DNA of 15,498 bases, taken from positions 1 to 15,498 of the forward strand of contig CALJNY010000309.1 of the NCBI GenBank assembly GCA_937981515.1, given 5' to 3'. The notes under the pieces were generated by a model. The model saw only the letters and a program-made list of their open reading frames with translations, made no database searches and was not told the DNA's origin. Each line of letters opens with the position of its first letter. The stretch's first letter is position 1. The stretch comes from an uncultured Collinsella sp. (GTDB lineage Bacteria > Actinomycetota > Coriobacteriia > Coriobacteriales > Coriobacteriaceae). Positions 1-6,725 of the stretch are shown here, piece by piece. The translations under genes were made by a program, and so were the position numbers.

Positions 1-117
1 GTCGCTGAGGAACTCGGCATCTCGATGCGCATGGTGCAGCGCCACCTGAGCTCTGTCTACCAAAAGACCGACACGCAGACGCGCGCCGGTCTCGCCAAAG
101 CCTTCCCCTCGGCCTAA
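1..117 (+). CDS. LuxR-type HTH regulator, 3' end only
   Basis: The reading frame is open from the first base and stops at TAA 115-117. The 38 visible residues (VAEELGISMRMVQRHLSSVY onward) match the recognition-helix half of a LuxR/GerE DNA-binding domain: an ELGIS-type turn, then a V-x-R/H-L-SSVYQK helix and the usual T-R-A-G-LAKAF ending. The sensory or regulatory part lies outside the window, so neither signal nor targets can be inferred. The gene converges on the minus-strand operon and shares its terminator (122-162). Frame and family are clear; the specific role is unknown. Confidence 0.75.
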   Translation, partial: VAEELGISMRMVQRHLSSVYQKTDTQTRAGLAKAFPSA

Positions 118-121
118 AACA

Positions 122-162
122 AAAACCACCACAAAGGTGCCTGTCCCCTTTGTGATGGTTTT
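122..162. terminator. Bidirectional terminator hairpin with CTGTCCC apex
   Basis: Arms 122-137 and 147-162 pair over 16 positions with one mismatch around a 9-nt loop. It lies between two convergent genes. On the minus strand the stem runs into a T-rich tract (TTTTTGTTTT), as expected for factor-independent termination of the 169-792 gene. The apex carries CCTGTCCCC, the core shared with other hairpins in this window. Confidence 0.7.
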
Positions 163-168
163 GGTCGG

Positions 169-792
169 TTAGCCTTCGAGCTGGGCCACTTTGTAGCGGT
201 AGGCAGCGGCGATAACGTCTTTGCAGCCCTCGCGGCCCAGCTTGGCGCGGTTGACGACGATGTCTTTACCGCTCGTCATCTTCCACTTTCCGGCACTGTA
301 GCGCTTATAGAACGCCTCGCGCGCCTTCTGCTGCTGTTTGACCAGCTTGGCGCCCTTCTTTTTGTTAAGGCCACGCTTCTTGCGCACAATCTCGACGCGG
401 TCCTCAAAGGGTGCGGTCACCAACACGGCAATGTGGTTGGGGTTGTTGCGCAGCAGGTAATCGGACAGACGGCCTTCGATAATGCAGCTCTCGGTCTCGC
501 CCAGATCCAAAATCACCTGGCTCATCTTTTGGAACAACTTATCCGAGTACGAACGCGCATCGTAGCGGTCGGGCAGAAACGCCATGTTCTCCACGGCCAG
601 ACGCTCATCATAGGCGGCCATCTTATCGAGCGACTCGCCCGCGCGCAGCGACGCACGTACCAGCAGCTCGTTATCGTACAGCGGAATCCCCAACTCGTCG
701 GCAAGCATGCGGCCAATCTCGTGGCCCTCGGCGCCAAAGTCGCGCGCGATGGTAATGACCACAGGATTCTTCTTATTCTCCAGATCGCTCAT
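169..792 (-). CDS. Cytidylate-kinase-like family protein
   Basis: A 207-residue protein. The start at 792 (MSDLENKK) is preferred over an in-frame ATG at 837 because GAAAGGA lies about 7 nt upstream and the longer form would begin inside a hairpin. The N-terminus (VVITIARDFGAEGHEIGRML) resembles the cytidylate-kinase-like family: a nucleotide-binding strand and loop in which the classical GxxGxGK(S/T) is replaced by GAEGHEIG, so the P-loop lysine is missing. A lysine/arginine-rich stretch near residues 135-165 would fit a lid region. It is the last gene of the amino acid transporter operon, 48 nt after the second permease and behind a hairpin. Substrate and true kinase activity are unknown; family membership is fairly sure. 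Confidence 0.7.
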   Translation of the reverse strand: MSDLENKKNPVVITIARDFGAEGHEIGRMLADELGIPLYDNELLVRASLRAGESLDKMAAYDERLAVENMAFLPDRYDARSYSDKLFQKMSQVILDLGETESCIIEGRLSDYLLRNNPNHIAVLVTAPFEDRVEIVRKKRGLNKKKGAKLVKQQQKAREAFYKRYSAGKWKMTSGKDIVVNRAKLGREGCKDVIAAAYRYKVAQLEG

Positions 793-809
793 CGCGATTC
801 CTTTCTCTA

Positions 810-838
810 TGTGACAAAGGGGCTGTCCCTTTGCCACA
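810..838 (-). terminator. Intercistronic hairpin with GCTGTCCC core
   Basis: Arms 810-821 and 827-838 pair over 12 positions with one mismatch around a 5-nt loop. On the transcribed minus strand it follows the permease stop codon (841-843) directly and precedes the ribosome site of the kinase-like gene. There is no downstream T-tract, so partial termination or mRNA-end protection is more likely than full termination. It belongs to the same core-motif family as 122-162. Confidence 0.5.
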
Positions 839-840
839 TT

Positions 841-1479
841 CTACGCTGCCACCATTCGCCTCTGATATGCGCGAACCAGCAGCGAGATACCAAAGTTGAG
901 CACAAAGTACATCGCAAACACCAGGCCGTAGAGCATAAGCACCTGCGACAGGTCGATCGCGTGGGCCATCACGACGTTTGCCGTGTACATGAGCTCGGCC
1001 ACGTTAATACCCGAAAGATACGAGCTGTCCTTGATGACAGTCGTGCACTGGCTAAACAGCGCCGGAATGATCGTCTTAAACGTCTGCGGCAGAATGATGT
1101 AGCGCATGGTGGCAAAGAAGCCAAAGCCCTGGCTCTGCGCTGCCTCAAACTGGCCGCGCGGAATCGAGTTGAGGCCGCCGCGCACAATCTCGGCCATAAC
1201 AGCGCTGGTAAACAGCGTAAAGGCGATGGTCGAAATCACAATATCCAAACCCTGCACCGTAAAGTAGATAAACAGGATCCACAGCAGGTTCGGCGTGCAA
1301 CGGAACAGCTCGATATAGGCGCTTACCAAAATACGGAACGGGCGGGGCGCATAGCTCTTAACGAGCGCCAGTACCGTGCCAAAGATGAGCGAGAAAAAGA
1401 TCGACAGCGCCGAGATCTCGATGGTCTTAACAAAGCCGCCCCAAATGTAGAGCAGGTTGGTCGCGTTGAAGATTTCCAT
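841..1479 (-). CDS. Polar amino acid ABC transporter permease (second subunit)
   Basis: A 212-residue integral membrane protein of the HisM/GlnP permease family (BPD_transp_1 fold) for importing a polar amino acid. Several hydrophobic segments are visible, the first at about residues 20-40. The EAA-type coupling loop that contacts the ATPase is clear: EIVRGGLNSIPRGQFEAAQS followed by GFG and ILPQ. A strong ribosome site (GAGGAGG) overlaps the end of the preceding permease gene, 3 nt away, so the two are translationally linked and probably form a heterodimer. Substrate cannot be set from sequence; glutamate or glutamine are typical for this family. Confidence 0.88.
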   Translation of the reverse strand: MEIFNATNLLYIWGGFVKTIEISALSIFFSLIFGTVLALVKSYAPRPFRILVSAYIELFRCTPNLLWILFIYFTVQGLDIVISTIAFTLFTSAVMAEIVRGGLNSIPRGQFEAAQSQGFGFFATMRYIILPQTFKTIIPALFSQCTTVIKDSSYLSGINVAELMYTANVVMAHAIDLSQVLMLYGLVFAMYFVLNFGISLLVRAYQRRMVAA

Positions 1480-1482
1480 GCG

Positions 1483-2229
1483 CTAGGCCTCCTCTACGTT
1501 GTCGAGCCCCAGCTCGGCCAGGCTCACGCCGCGCGGACGCTCCTTGGAGCGGCGCTCGAGCCACTGCACCAGCATGGCGAGCGGAAAGCATATGATGAAG
1601 TACATAAGGCAGCAGACGATGTATCCCTGCAGGTAACCATACAGACTCACAAAGTTGTCGGAACGGTACATAAGGTCGCCGCCGGCCACAAGTGCCAGCA
1701 CCGACGTGTTCTTGACCAGGTTGAGCGCCTGGTTACACAGCGGCGGCAAAATGATCTTGAATGTCTGGGGCAGCACGATGTACCAGTACGCCTGCGCACG
1801 GGTGAAGCCCTGGCTCTGGGCCGCCTCCATCTGACCGCGCGGAACCGCCTCGATACCGGTGCGGATGACCTCCGAAATGTAGGCCGCGTGATACAGACCC
1901 ACGCCCAAGAAGCCCAGCACGAACGGCGCGATGCGCACCGGCTGGTCGGCACCGGTTATGGCCTGCAAAAACTGCGGTCCGGCCATGTACATAAAGAGCA
2001 CCTGCACGGGCAACGGGGTGTTCTGGTAAAACTCCACGTACACGCGGCTTATGGCGCGCAACACGCGCGAGCGAGTGGTAGAGAACACACCCAGTAGCGT
2101 GCCCAGCACCAGCGACAGCAGCAGACCGGCAACGACCACCTGTAGCGTCACGCCAAAGCCCTCCCAGAAGGGCCCCATGTTTTGAAATGTCGTCGACCAA
2201 CGGTCGGCGTCAAATAATCCTTCGAGCAT
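1483..2229 (-). CDS. Polar amino acid ABC transporter permease (first subunit)
   Basis: A 248-residue permease of the HisM/GlnP family. The start at 2229 (MLEGLFDADRW) has GGAAGGA about 6 nt upstream; a longer in-frame start at 2262 lacks this and would overlap the upstream region. A hydrophobic segment at about residues 28-50 is followed by VEFYQNTPLPVQVLF and the EAA loop EVIRTGIEAVPRGQMEAAQS, the interface with the GlnQ-type ATPase. The C-terminal tail is charged (LERRSKERPRG) and cytoplasmic. It is similar to, but clearly diverged from, the next permease, as in transporters with two different membrane subunits. Confidence 0.88.
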   Translation of the reverse strand: MLEGLFDADRWSTTFQNMGPFWEGFGVTLQVVVAGLLLSLVLGTLLGVFSTTRSRVLRAISRVYVEFYQNTPLPVQVLFMYMAGPQFLQAITGADQPVRIAPFVLGFLGVGLYHAAYISEVIRTGIEAVPRGQMEAAQSQGFTRAQAYWYIVLPQTFKIILPPLCNQALNLVKNTSVLALVAGGDLMYRSDNFVSLYGYLQGYIVCCLMYFIICFPLAMLVQWLERRSKERPRGVSLAELGLDNVEEA

Positions 2230-2254
2230 TTGATTCCTTCCTTGGACGATGCGC

Positions 2255-3123
2255 CTATACAAGACCCCAGGTCTTGACCTCTTGGTCGAGCCAGCCGTCG
2301 GCCAGGCGATCGCAAATCACCTGATCGACCACGGCCGAAAGGTCGCAGCCCTTCTTGGTCGCCACGCCGTAGCCCTGCTCGCCAAACTTGACCTCGGGCT
2401 GCAGCAGCTCAACGGTCTCGTTCATGTAACCGGCCAGCGTGGAGCGGTCCATGGCAAAGACGTCGATATTGCCGGCGTCGAGCGAACTCTTGATGATTTG
2501 CTAAAGTCCCTAAACTCGTGCTTACAGCTAAAGCCGTTGTCCTTAATCATCTGCTCGATGAGGCCCTGCGTGGTAGCACCCTGGCTCACGCCGATGATCT
2601 TGCCGTCCAGGTCCTCAATCGAGGTAAAACCCGAACGCTTCTTGACCATGAGTCCCACGTAGTCGGTGCGGTACGGCGTCGAGAAATCCCAGCTCTTCTT
2701 GCGCTCGTCGGTGATAGTGTAGGTCGCCGCGACCACGTCGAGTTGGCCGTTATCGATCAGCGGGCCGCGCGTCTTGGGCGTTACGTCGGTAAACTCGACA
2801 AGCTCATGGGCGCGGGCCTCCTTGTAGCTCACGCCAAAGACGGCAGCGGCGATCTGGTAGCACAAATCGACTTCCATACCCTCAAAGCGGCCCTTGGCGG
2901 TGTCGTAATAGCCATAGCCGGGAACATCCTTCTTAACGCCGGCATTCAGATGGCCACGCGACTTGATGGCCGCAAGCTTGGACCCCTTGTCGGAGCCCTC
3001 GCCGCTGGTGGAGGTGCCGCAACCGGTAAGCGCGGTCCCCGTCAGCGCAAGCATACCGGCGCCCGCCAGCTGCAAAAAGTGACGGCGCGACACGGCCGCC
3101 CTCGTCATATCCGTCATGTCCAT
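2255..3123 (-). pseudogene. Amino acid ABC transporter solute-binding lipoprotein, frameshifted
   Basis: Extracellular ligand-binding subunit of the transporter (SBP_bac_3 family). The first part (3123 to about 2500) has a twin-arginine signal (SRRHFLQLAGAGMLALTGTA) ending in a lipobox LTGC, so the protein would be exported folded and lipid-anchored. Then come IKSRGHLNAGV, GRFEGMEVDLCYQIAAAVFG and the domain-crossing region WDFSTPYRTDYVGLMV. After EFRDFSK the frame is lost. The normal continuation (IIKSSLDAGNIDVFAMDRST) resumes one frame over and runs to a natural end at 2255. One missing base in the A-run at 2497-2499 restores a protein of about 289 residues, the usual family length. The unrepaired frame stops at 2422 and lacks the C-terminal lobe. 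Either a real lesion, which should inactivate the importer, or a homopolymer error. Confidence 0.85.
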
Positions 3124-3131
3124 AACCGCGC

Positions 3132-3863
3132 CTAGTGCAAAATCTTGGACAGAAACTCGCGGCAGCGCGGGTTCTCGGGGTTATCGAAGAAGTGCTCGGG
3201 CGTGCCCTCCTCCAGAATGCGGCCGTCCTCCATAAAGATGACGCGGTCGGCCACCTGGCGCGCAAAGCCCATCTCGTGCGTCACGCAGATCATGGTGATG
3301 TCCTCCTGCGCGAGCTCAATCATAACGTCCAGAACCTCCTGGACCATCTCGGGGTCGAGCGCCGAGGTCGGCTCGTCAAACAGAATGATGGGCTGCTTGG
3401 TGCACAGAGCACGGGCGATGGCGATGCGCTGTTGCTGACCACCCGAGAGATTCTGCGGATACTCGCCGGCCTTATGAGCCATGCCGACGCGCTTGAGTGC
3501 GGCGATGGCGATCTCGGTCGCCTCCTCCTTGCTCTTCTTTTGCAGCTTGATGGGCGCGAGCGTCAGGTTGCCCAGCACCGTCATGTTGGGATACAGGTTG
3601 AACTGCTGAAACACCATGGAACTATACTTACGAGCCATCTCCAGGTGATTCTTCTTGGTGAGCGGCGTACCGTCGATGACGACCTCGCCCGACGTGGGCT
3701 CCTCCAGATAATCGACGCAACGGATGAGCGTCGACTTACCCGAGCCGGAAGGCCCGATCATTACGAGCTTCTCGCCGCGCTTAACGGTGAGATTGATATC
3801 TTTGAGCACATGCAGGTCGCCAAAGTACTTGTTGAGATGCTTGATCTCGATCATGTCTGCCAT
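3132..3863 (-). CDS. glnQ: Polar amino acid ABC transporter ATPase (GlnQ type)
   Basis: A 243-residue cytoplasmic ATPase that powers the importer. All nucleotide-binding motifs are intact: Walker [10 protein letters not shown] (37-45), Q-loop [12 protein letters not shown] (Q86/Q87), signature [15 protein letters not shown] (139-153), Walker [13 protein letters not shown] (159-170) and H-loop histidine 196 in [10 protein letters not shown]. The pattern [12 protein letters not shown] and the C-terminal [18 protein letters not shown] are typical of the polar amino acid subgroup. GGAAGGG lies about 8 nt before the ATG at 3863; a second ATG 3 codons in (3854) is less likely. It is the first gene of the operon, 8 nt ahead of the solute-binding protein. 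The symbol reflects the family, not a proven substrate. Confidence 0.92.
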   Translation of the reverse strand: MADMIEIKHLNKYFGDLHVLKDINLTVKRGEKLVMIGPSGSGKSTLIRCVDYLEEPTSGEVVIDGTPLTKKNHLEMARKYSSMVFQQFNLYPNMTVLGNLTLAPIKLQKKSKEEATEIAIAALKRVGMAHKAGEYPQNLSGGQQQRIAIARALCTKQPIILFDEPTSALDPEMVQEVLDVMIELAQEDITMICVTHEMGFARQVADRVIFMEDGRILEEGTPEHFFDNPENPRCREFLSKILH

Positions 3864-3898
3864 GAATGTCCCTTCCCTGCGTTTACACGAGTTGAACT

Positions 3899-3904
3899 AT
3901 TGTA
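3899..3904 (-). promoter_or_regulatory. Possible -10 box for the amino acid transporter operon
   Basis: TACAAT reads on the minus strand 35 nt before the glnQ start, between the gene and the repeat block. No good -35 hexamer lies 17 nt upstream (CTGCGG only). A second AT-rich candidate, TATAGT, is at 3933-3938. The call rests on position and the -10 match alone. Confidence 0.3.
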
Positions 3905-3962
3905 CGGAAAGAACCGCGTTTCCGCAGCCCACACTATATTCCCGTAAAGAACCCGCAACCTT

Positions 3963-4046
3963 TAACCCACTCATTGGGGACAGGCTTAAATAACCCACTC
4001 ATTGGGGACAGGCTTAAATAACCCACTCATTGGGGACGGGCTTAAA
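3963..4046. repeat. Three tandem 28-bp units
   Basis: Units at 3963-3990, 3991-4018 and 4019-4046 begin TAACCCACTCATTGGGGACA. The first two are identical; the third differs by one base (GGGGACGGG for GGGGACAGG). There are no spacers between units. The block fills the gap between the glnQ operon promoter region and the YqeY gene terminator, and its third unit forms the left arm of the adjacent perfect hairpin. Confidence 0.9.
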
Positions 4047-4091
4047 TGAGTACCCGCTCATTGGGCACTCATTTAAGCCCGTCCCCAATGA
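4027..4091. repeat. 25-bp perfect inverted repeat (REP-like hairpin)
   Basis: Arm 4027-4051 is the exact reverse complement of 4067-4091, with a 15-nt loop that itself carries a partial copy of the unit (GCTCATTGGGC). The arms include the GGGGACGGGCTTAAATGAG core. It could extrude as a cruciform or fold in RNA from either strand. A similar core recurs at 5955-6095 and 6601-6637. Confidence 0.85.
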
Positions 4092-4105
4092 TTGCCCAGC
4101 CCAGC

Positions 4106-4140
4106 AAAAAGGGGCGCGACCGCAATGGTCACGTCCCCTT
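4106..4140 (-). terminator. Intrinsic terminator of the YqeY-domain gene
   Basis: On the minus strand AAGGGG...GACC pairs with GGTC...CCCCTT around an ATTGC loop, with a small internal mismatch, and is followed by TTTTTG. It starts 27 nt after the stop codon of the 4167-4610 gene. Stem plus T-run on the correct strand make this one of the clearest terminators here. Confidence 0.75.
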
Positions 4141-4166
4141 AACATCAACTATGTACCGCTCGGCCC

Positions 4167-4610
4167 TTAAGCCAGCTTTGCTCCGACGATCTTTGCCGCG
4201 GCAGGCTTATCGAAGTTGCCGCCGGTGGCCTTGCCGAGTGCTCCCATGACCTGGCCCATCTGCTTCTTGGAAGTAGCGCCCAGCTCGGCGATGACCTGCT
4301 CGATCAGGGCCTCGAGCTCCTCGCCCGAAACCTGCGCGGGCAGCAGGCTCTCCAGAATCTTGACCTGCTCGGTCAGGTTGTCGGTACGCTCCTGGTCGGT
4401 GCCGGCCTTGATGGACATCTCCAGCGTCTCGCTCGTCTGCTTGATCAGACGCTTGATCATGCTGTTGACGTCTTCCTCGGTCACATCGCGGCGCTCATTG
4501 ACCTCGATATTCTTCACCTCGGCCTTAACCTGGCGAATGATGGACAGGCGAACCTTGTCCTTGGCCTTCATGGCCGCAATCATTTCCTTCTGCAGCTCTT
4601 CGTTGGTCAT
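4167..4610 (-). CDS. GatB/YqeY domain-containing protein
   Basis: A 147-residue soluble, charged, mostly helical protein; this is the usual length for the stand-alone YqeY family, related to the tail domain of the GatB amidotransferase subunit. Diagnostic stretches are AMKAKDKVRLSIIRQVKAEV near the N-terminus, then the helical ESLLPAQVSGEELEALIEQV segment and KKQMGQVMGALGKATGG near the C-terminus. The exact cellular role of the family is not settled; a link to tRNA-dependent amidation is inferred from homology. A TTG at 4616 would be only 2 nt from the AGGAGG site, so the ATG at 4610, 8 nt away, is the better start. It follows the PrsA-like gene, 54 nt apart, with a hairpin between. Confidence 0.85.
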   Translation of the reverse strand: MTNEELQKEMIAAMKAKDKVRLSIIRQVKAEVKNIEVNERRDVTEEDVNSMIKRLIKQTSETLEMSIKAGTDQERTDNLTEQVKILESLLPAQVSGEELEALIEQVIAELGATSKKQMGQVMGALGKATGGNFDKPAAAKIVGAKLA

Positions 4611-4633
4611 CTGCAAATCCTCCTCAATAGTGT

Positions 4634-4659
4634 GGGCGGCACTCGCGCGAGCACCGCCC
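4634..4659 (-). terminator. GC-rich intercistronic hairpin
   Basis: Arms 4634-4647 and 4646-4659 run almost end to end, with GGGCGG/CCGCCC and CTCG/CGAG segments and two mismatches in between. It lies just after the PrsA-like stop codon and before the AGGAGG site of the YqeY gene. With no T-tract, it may only attenuate or stabilise transcript ends. Confidence 0.4.
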
Positions 4660-4664
4660 CATGA

Positions 4665-5885
4665 TTACTCAGTCGTCGACGAATCGTCGGTCGAACTCTT
4701 GGTGACACCCTTCAGACTCACGTTATAGGGTACGTCTTTGGGCATGGGGTTGACGGTGATGTCGGCATCCTTCTTGTACTGCTCCAGCCACTCGCTGTAC
4801 GCGGTGCTGGCCGCTTGCGTCTTCACCACGTTGGAGACGTACTTTTTGATGTCCTTGGACACCTGGTTGATGTCATCAACCTGATTATCGACATGGAAGT
4901 AGTCGGTGCACTTGATGATGTGGTAGCCATAGGTCGACTCGACGACTTCGCTCACGTCGCCCTTGTTGAGTCCCTCGAGCGCCGTCTGGTAGCTGTCGAC
5001 AAAGGTGGTGAGCTTATCCCAGCCCACATCGCCCTTCTTCTCCTTGGAACCGGTGTCCTCGGAGTACTGCTCAACGGCGTCCTCAAAGCTCAGCTCACCG
5101 GAGTTGATCTTGTCCAGGCACTCCTGCGCCTTGGCCTTGGCGGCAGCCTTGTCCTCGTCGGAAGCGTCGGAATCAACCTTGATCAGGATGTTCGACGAGC
5201 GGCGGGCGTCGTTGTAGCTGGACAGATTTTCGTTGATGTAATCGACAATCTCGCTGTCCTTGGGCTTGCTCGTGGGCGCGACGGCATCCTTGAGTTTCTG
5301 TTGCGCCAGACTCTCCTTGAGCGAGTCCTTGTAGGTGTCCTCGGTATAGCCGTAGGTCTTGAGGGTCTTCTTAAAGGCCTTGGCTCCGCCCGCGCTCTTG
5401 CACGCGTCCTTCCAAGCCTTCTCGACCTCCTCGTCCGACACCGTCACGCCGTTCTCCTTCTGTGCCTGTTGAAGCAGAATCTGCTGCGTGTAGGAGTCGA
5501 TGAGTTGCTTGCGGTACTTCTTGGGCGTGAGGTCGTTGTCAACCAGATACTGCGCCCAATCCTCATCCTTGGTGTAGCCGTAGGACGTGCGCATGCTCAT
5601 GATCTGCTTGGTCACGGTGTCATCGGTAAGGTTGGTGCCGTTGATAGTGGCAGCAACACCGCCGGTCAGCTTGTAGCCCGAGGTGTCCTCAGCCTGCGAC
5701 ATAAGGCCGGAGCACGCCATCGCCGAGACGGAAAGCAGCATCGCCAGCACGCCGATGACCACCAGAACGATCTTGACGGTCTTAGACACGTACGTCTTGC
5801 GCTGCTTCTTGCGAGAGCTGGAGGCAGCGCGGGCCTGCTGCTCGGGCGTCGGCGCGGCCTCGGAGTTCTTTTTCTTATTTGCCAT
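4665..5885 (-). CDS. Membrane-anchored PrsA/SurA-type peptidyl-prolyl isomerase (foldase)
   Basis: A 406-residue protein. The start at 5885 (MANKKKNSEA) has AAAGG upstream; a longer frame to 5984 would run into the repeat region. A lysine-rich, proline/alanine-rich cytoplasmic head (1-37) precedes one hydrophobic segment (about 38-58, ending SAMACSG), either a membrane anchor or a poor lipobox. Residues about 75-205 form a SurA-like helical chaperone region (INGTNLTDDTVTKQI, then LIDSYTQQILLQQAQKENGV). The parvulin domain spans about 215-320: SSNILIKV, GELSFEDAVEQYSED, GDVGWDKLTTFVDSYQ and STYGYHIIKC. A predicted extracytoplasmic folding factor for exported proteins. The tail is rich in serine, threonine and acidic residues. 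Family assignment is firm; clients are unknown. Confidence 0.85.
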   Translation of the reverse strand: MANKKKNSEAAPTPEQQARAASSSRKKQRKTYVSKTVKIVLVVIGVLAMLLSVSAMACSGLMSQAEDTSGYKLTGGVAATINGTNLTDDTVTKQIMSMRTSYGYTKDEDWAQYLVDNDLTPKKYRKQLIDSYTQQILLQQAQKENGVTVSDEEVEKAWKDACKSAGGAKAFKKTLKTYGYTEDTYKDSLKESLAQQKLKDAVAPTSKPKDSEIVDYINENLSSYNDARRSSNILIKVDSDASDEDKAAAKAKAQECLDKINSGELSFEDAVEQYSEDTGSKEKKGDVGWDKLTTFVDSYQTALEGLNKGDVSEVVESTYGYHIIKCTDYFHVDNQVDDINQVSKDIKKYVSNVVKTQAASTAYSEWLEQYKKDADITVNPMPKDVPYNVSLKGVTKSSTDDSSTTE

Positions 5886-5953
5886 AGTTGGCCTTTCGCA
5901 TAACGAATCGAACAAACGCCATTGTGTCACAACGCGGCCCCCGCGACACGCTT

Positions 5954-6006
5954 GGTGCATTGGGGACAGGTTAATCTGCACCATTTTGGTGCAAAGGGGA
6001 CAGCTC
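5954..6006. repeat. Direct repeat pair with GGGGACAG core and a 7-bp hairpin
   Basis: GGTGCATTGGGGACAG (from 5954) and GGTGCAAAGGGGACAG (from 5988) are two copies of one unit differing at two positions. Between them, TGCACCA (5977-5983) pairs perfectly with TGGTGCA (5987-5993) over a 3-nt loop. It lies upstream of the PrsA-like gene and downstream of the next nested hairpin. Confidence 0.7.
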
Positions 6007-6014
6007 TGGCACTT

Positions 6015-6095
6015 GGCACTTGGGGACGTTCTTTATATGCCGGCACTTCGGGACTGTCCCTTACTGCCGGCAGAAAAGGAACGTCCCCAAGTGCC
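6015..6095. repeat. Nested inverted repeat between the EIIA and PrsA-like genes
   Basis: The outer arms 6015-6031 and 6079-6095 are perfect 17-bp reverse complements (GGCACTTGGGGACGTTC). Inside, TGCCGGCA occurs at 6038-6045 and 6065-6072, and between those GGGACTGTCCC (6050-6060) is itself nearly palindromic. The structure ends 14 nt beyond the EIIA stop codon on the minus strand, so it may end that transcript, although there is no T-tract. Confidence 0.8.
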
Positions 6096-6109
6096 GACTC
6101 AGCCCCACC

Positions 6110-6574
6110 TTAGAAGTGGCGGCGGATGGCGTCGACCATGCCCTGGGGCGTGGTCTGGCCGAGCACGTCGGCTGCGGCATCGGCGTCCATAAAGATGTTC
6201 ATGAGCGCCTGCAGGGCTTCGACCTGGCCTCCCGGCTCGGCGATGCCCAGATTAATGACGATCTGCGCCGACACCGGAGCGCCCATGCCAGCCATAGCGT
6301 TAAATGTCACGGGCGCGGCGGGCTTCACCACCGCGATATAGGGCTTGGCCACAAACCCCGGATCGGTATGCGGAATGGCAATGTTTGCCGCCGGCATGGC
6401 AAGACCCGTGGGATAGGCATCCTCGCGCGTGCGAACGGCGTCGAGCCAACCCTCGGCAATGTAGCCACGTGGAGCAAGCTCGCCCTCGAGCCGCGCAAAC
6501 ACCTCATCCGGCGTCGCACACTCCCAATCAAAAAACACCAGCTCAGGCGTAAACAGCGCTTCGTTATCCGCCAT
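6110..6574 (-). CDS. PTS EIIA component, galactitol/fructose (type 2) family
   Basis: A 154-residue cytoplasmic phosphocarrier, a normal length for a stand-alone EIIA of this type. The diagnostic segment is YPTGLAMPAANIAIPHTDP at about 54-72, in which His69 should accept phosphate from HPr and pass it to an EIIB. Downstream PITFNAM-like (VTFNAMAGMG) and ALQALMNIFMDADAAADVL segments fit the family. GAGGTGAG lies about 5 nt before the ATG. No EIIB, EIIC or sugar-metabolism gene lies in the window; it is flanked by repeat-filled spacers on both sides and so looks monocistronic. It could serve a distant permease or act as a regulator. The sugar cannot be assigned. Confidence 0.85.
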   Translation of the reverse strand: MADNEALFTPELVFFDWECATPDEVFARLEGELAPRGYIAEGWLDAVRTREDAYPTGLAMPAANIAIPHTDPGFVAKPYIAVVKPAAPVTFNAMAGMGAPVSAQIVINLGIAEPGGQVEALQALMNIFMDADAAADVLGQTTPQGMVDAIRRHF

Positions 6575-6600
6575 GCGCTCACCTCTCTCACCTAGCCATC

Positions 6601-6637
6601 GGGGACGTTCTTAAATGACTAGCCGTTAAAGAACGTC
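6601..6637. repeat. Hairpin with GGGGACGTTC core upstream of the EIIA gene
   Basis: GACGTTCTT (6604-6612) pairs with AAGAACGTC (6629-6637) around a 16-nt loop. The left part repeats the GGGGACGTTCTT of the nested structure at 6021-6032. The arms lie between the end of purN and the start of the EIIA gene. Confidence 0.65.
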
Positions 6638-6657
6638 GCAGGTGACTACCCAAACAA

Positions 6658-6695
6658 AGGGTGGCCACGTGCGCCTTGGCGCCAATGACCACCCT
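6658..6695 (-). terminator. Terminator-like hairpin after purN
   Basis: AGGGTGG (6658-6664) pairs with CCACCCT (6689-6695), extended inward by a G-U pair and an inner GCGCC/GGCGC stem. On the minus strand it follows the purN stop by 30 nt and is followed by TTTG, a short T-run. Likely the end of the purFMN transcript. Confidence 0.6.
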
Positions 6696-6725
6696 GACTA
6701 CTCGGCTAAATTGTACTGTGCGCCG

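Noticed and set aside
433..2097. A 554-codon plus-strand open frame antisense to the permeases and kinase-like gene
   Set aside because: It mirrors minus-strand genes with clear family motifs, its product is rich in histidine, arginine and glutamine with no recognisable domain, and long antisense frames are common in GC-rich DNA.
3963..4091. A short CRISPR array
   Set aside because: The 28-bp units abut with no spacers, and no cas gene is near.
5886..5984. A longer N-terminus for the PrsA-like protein
   Set aside because: The extra 33 codons run toward the repeat region, resemble no signal or domain, and the ATG at 5885 has its own AAAGG site.
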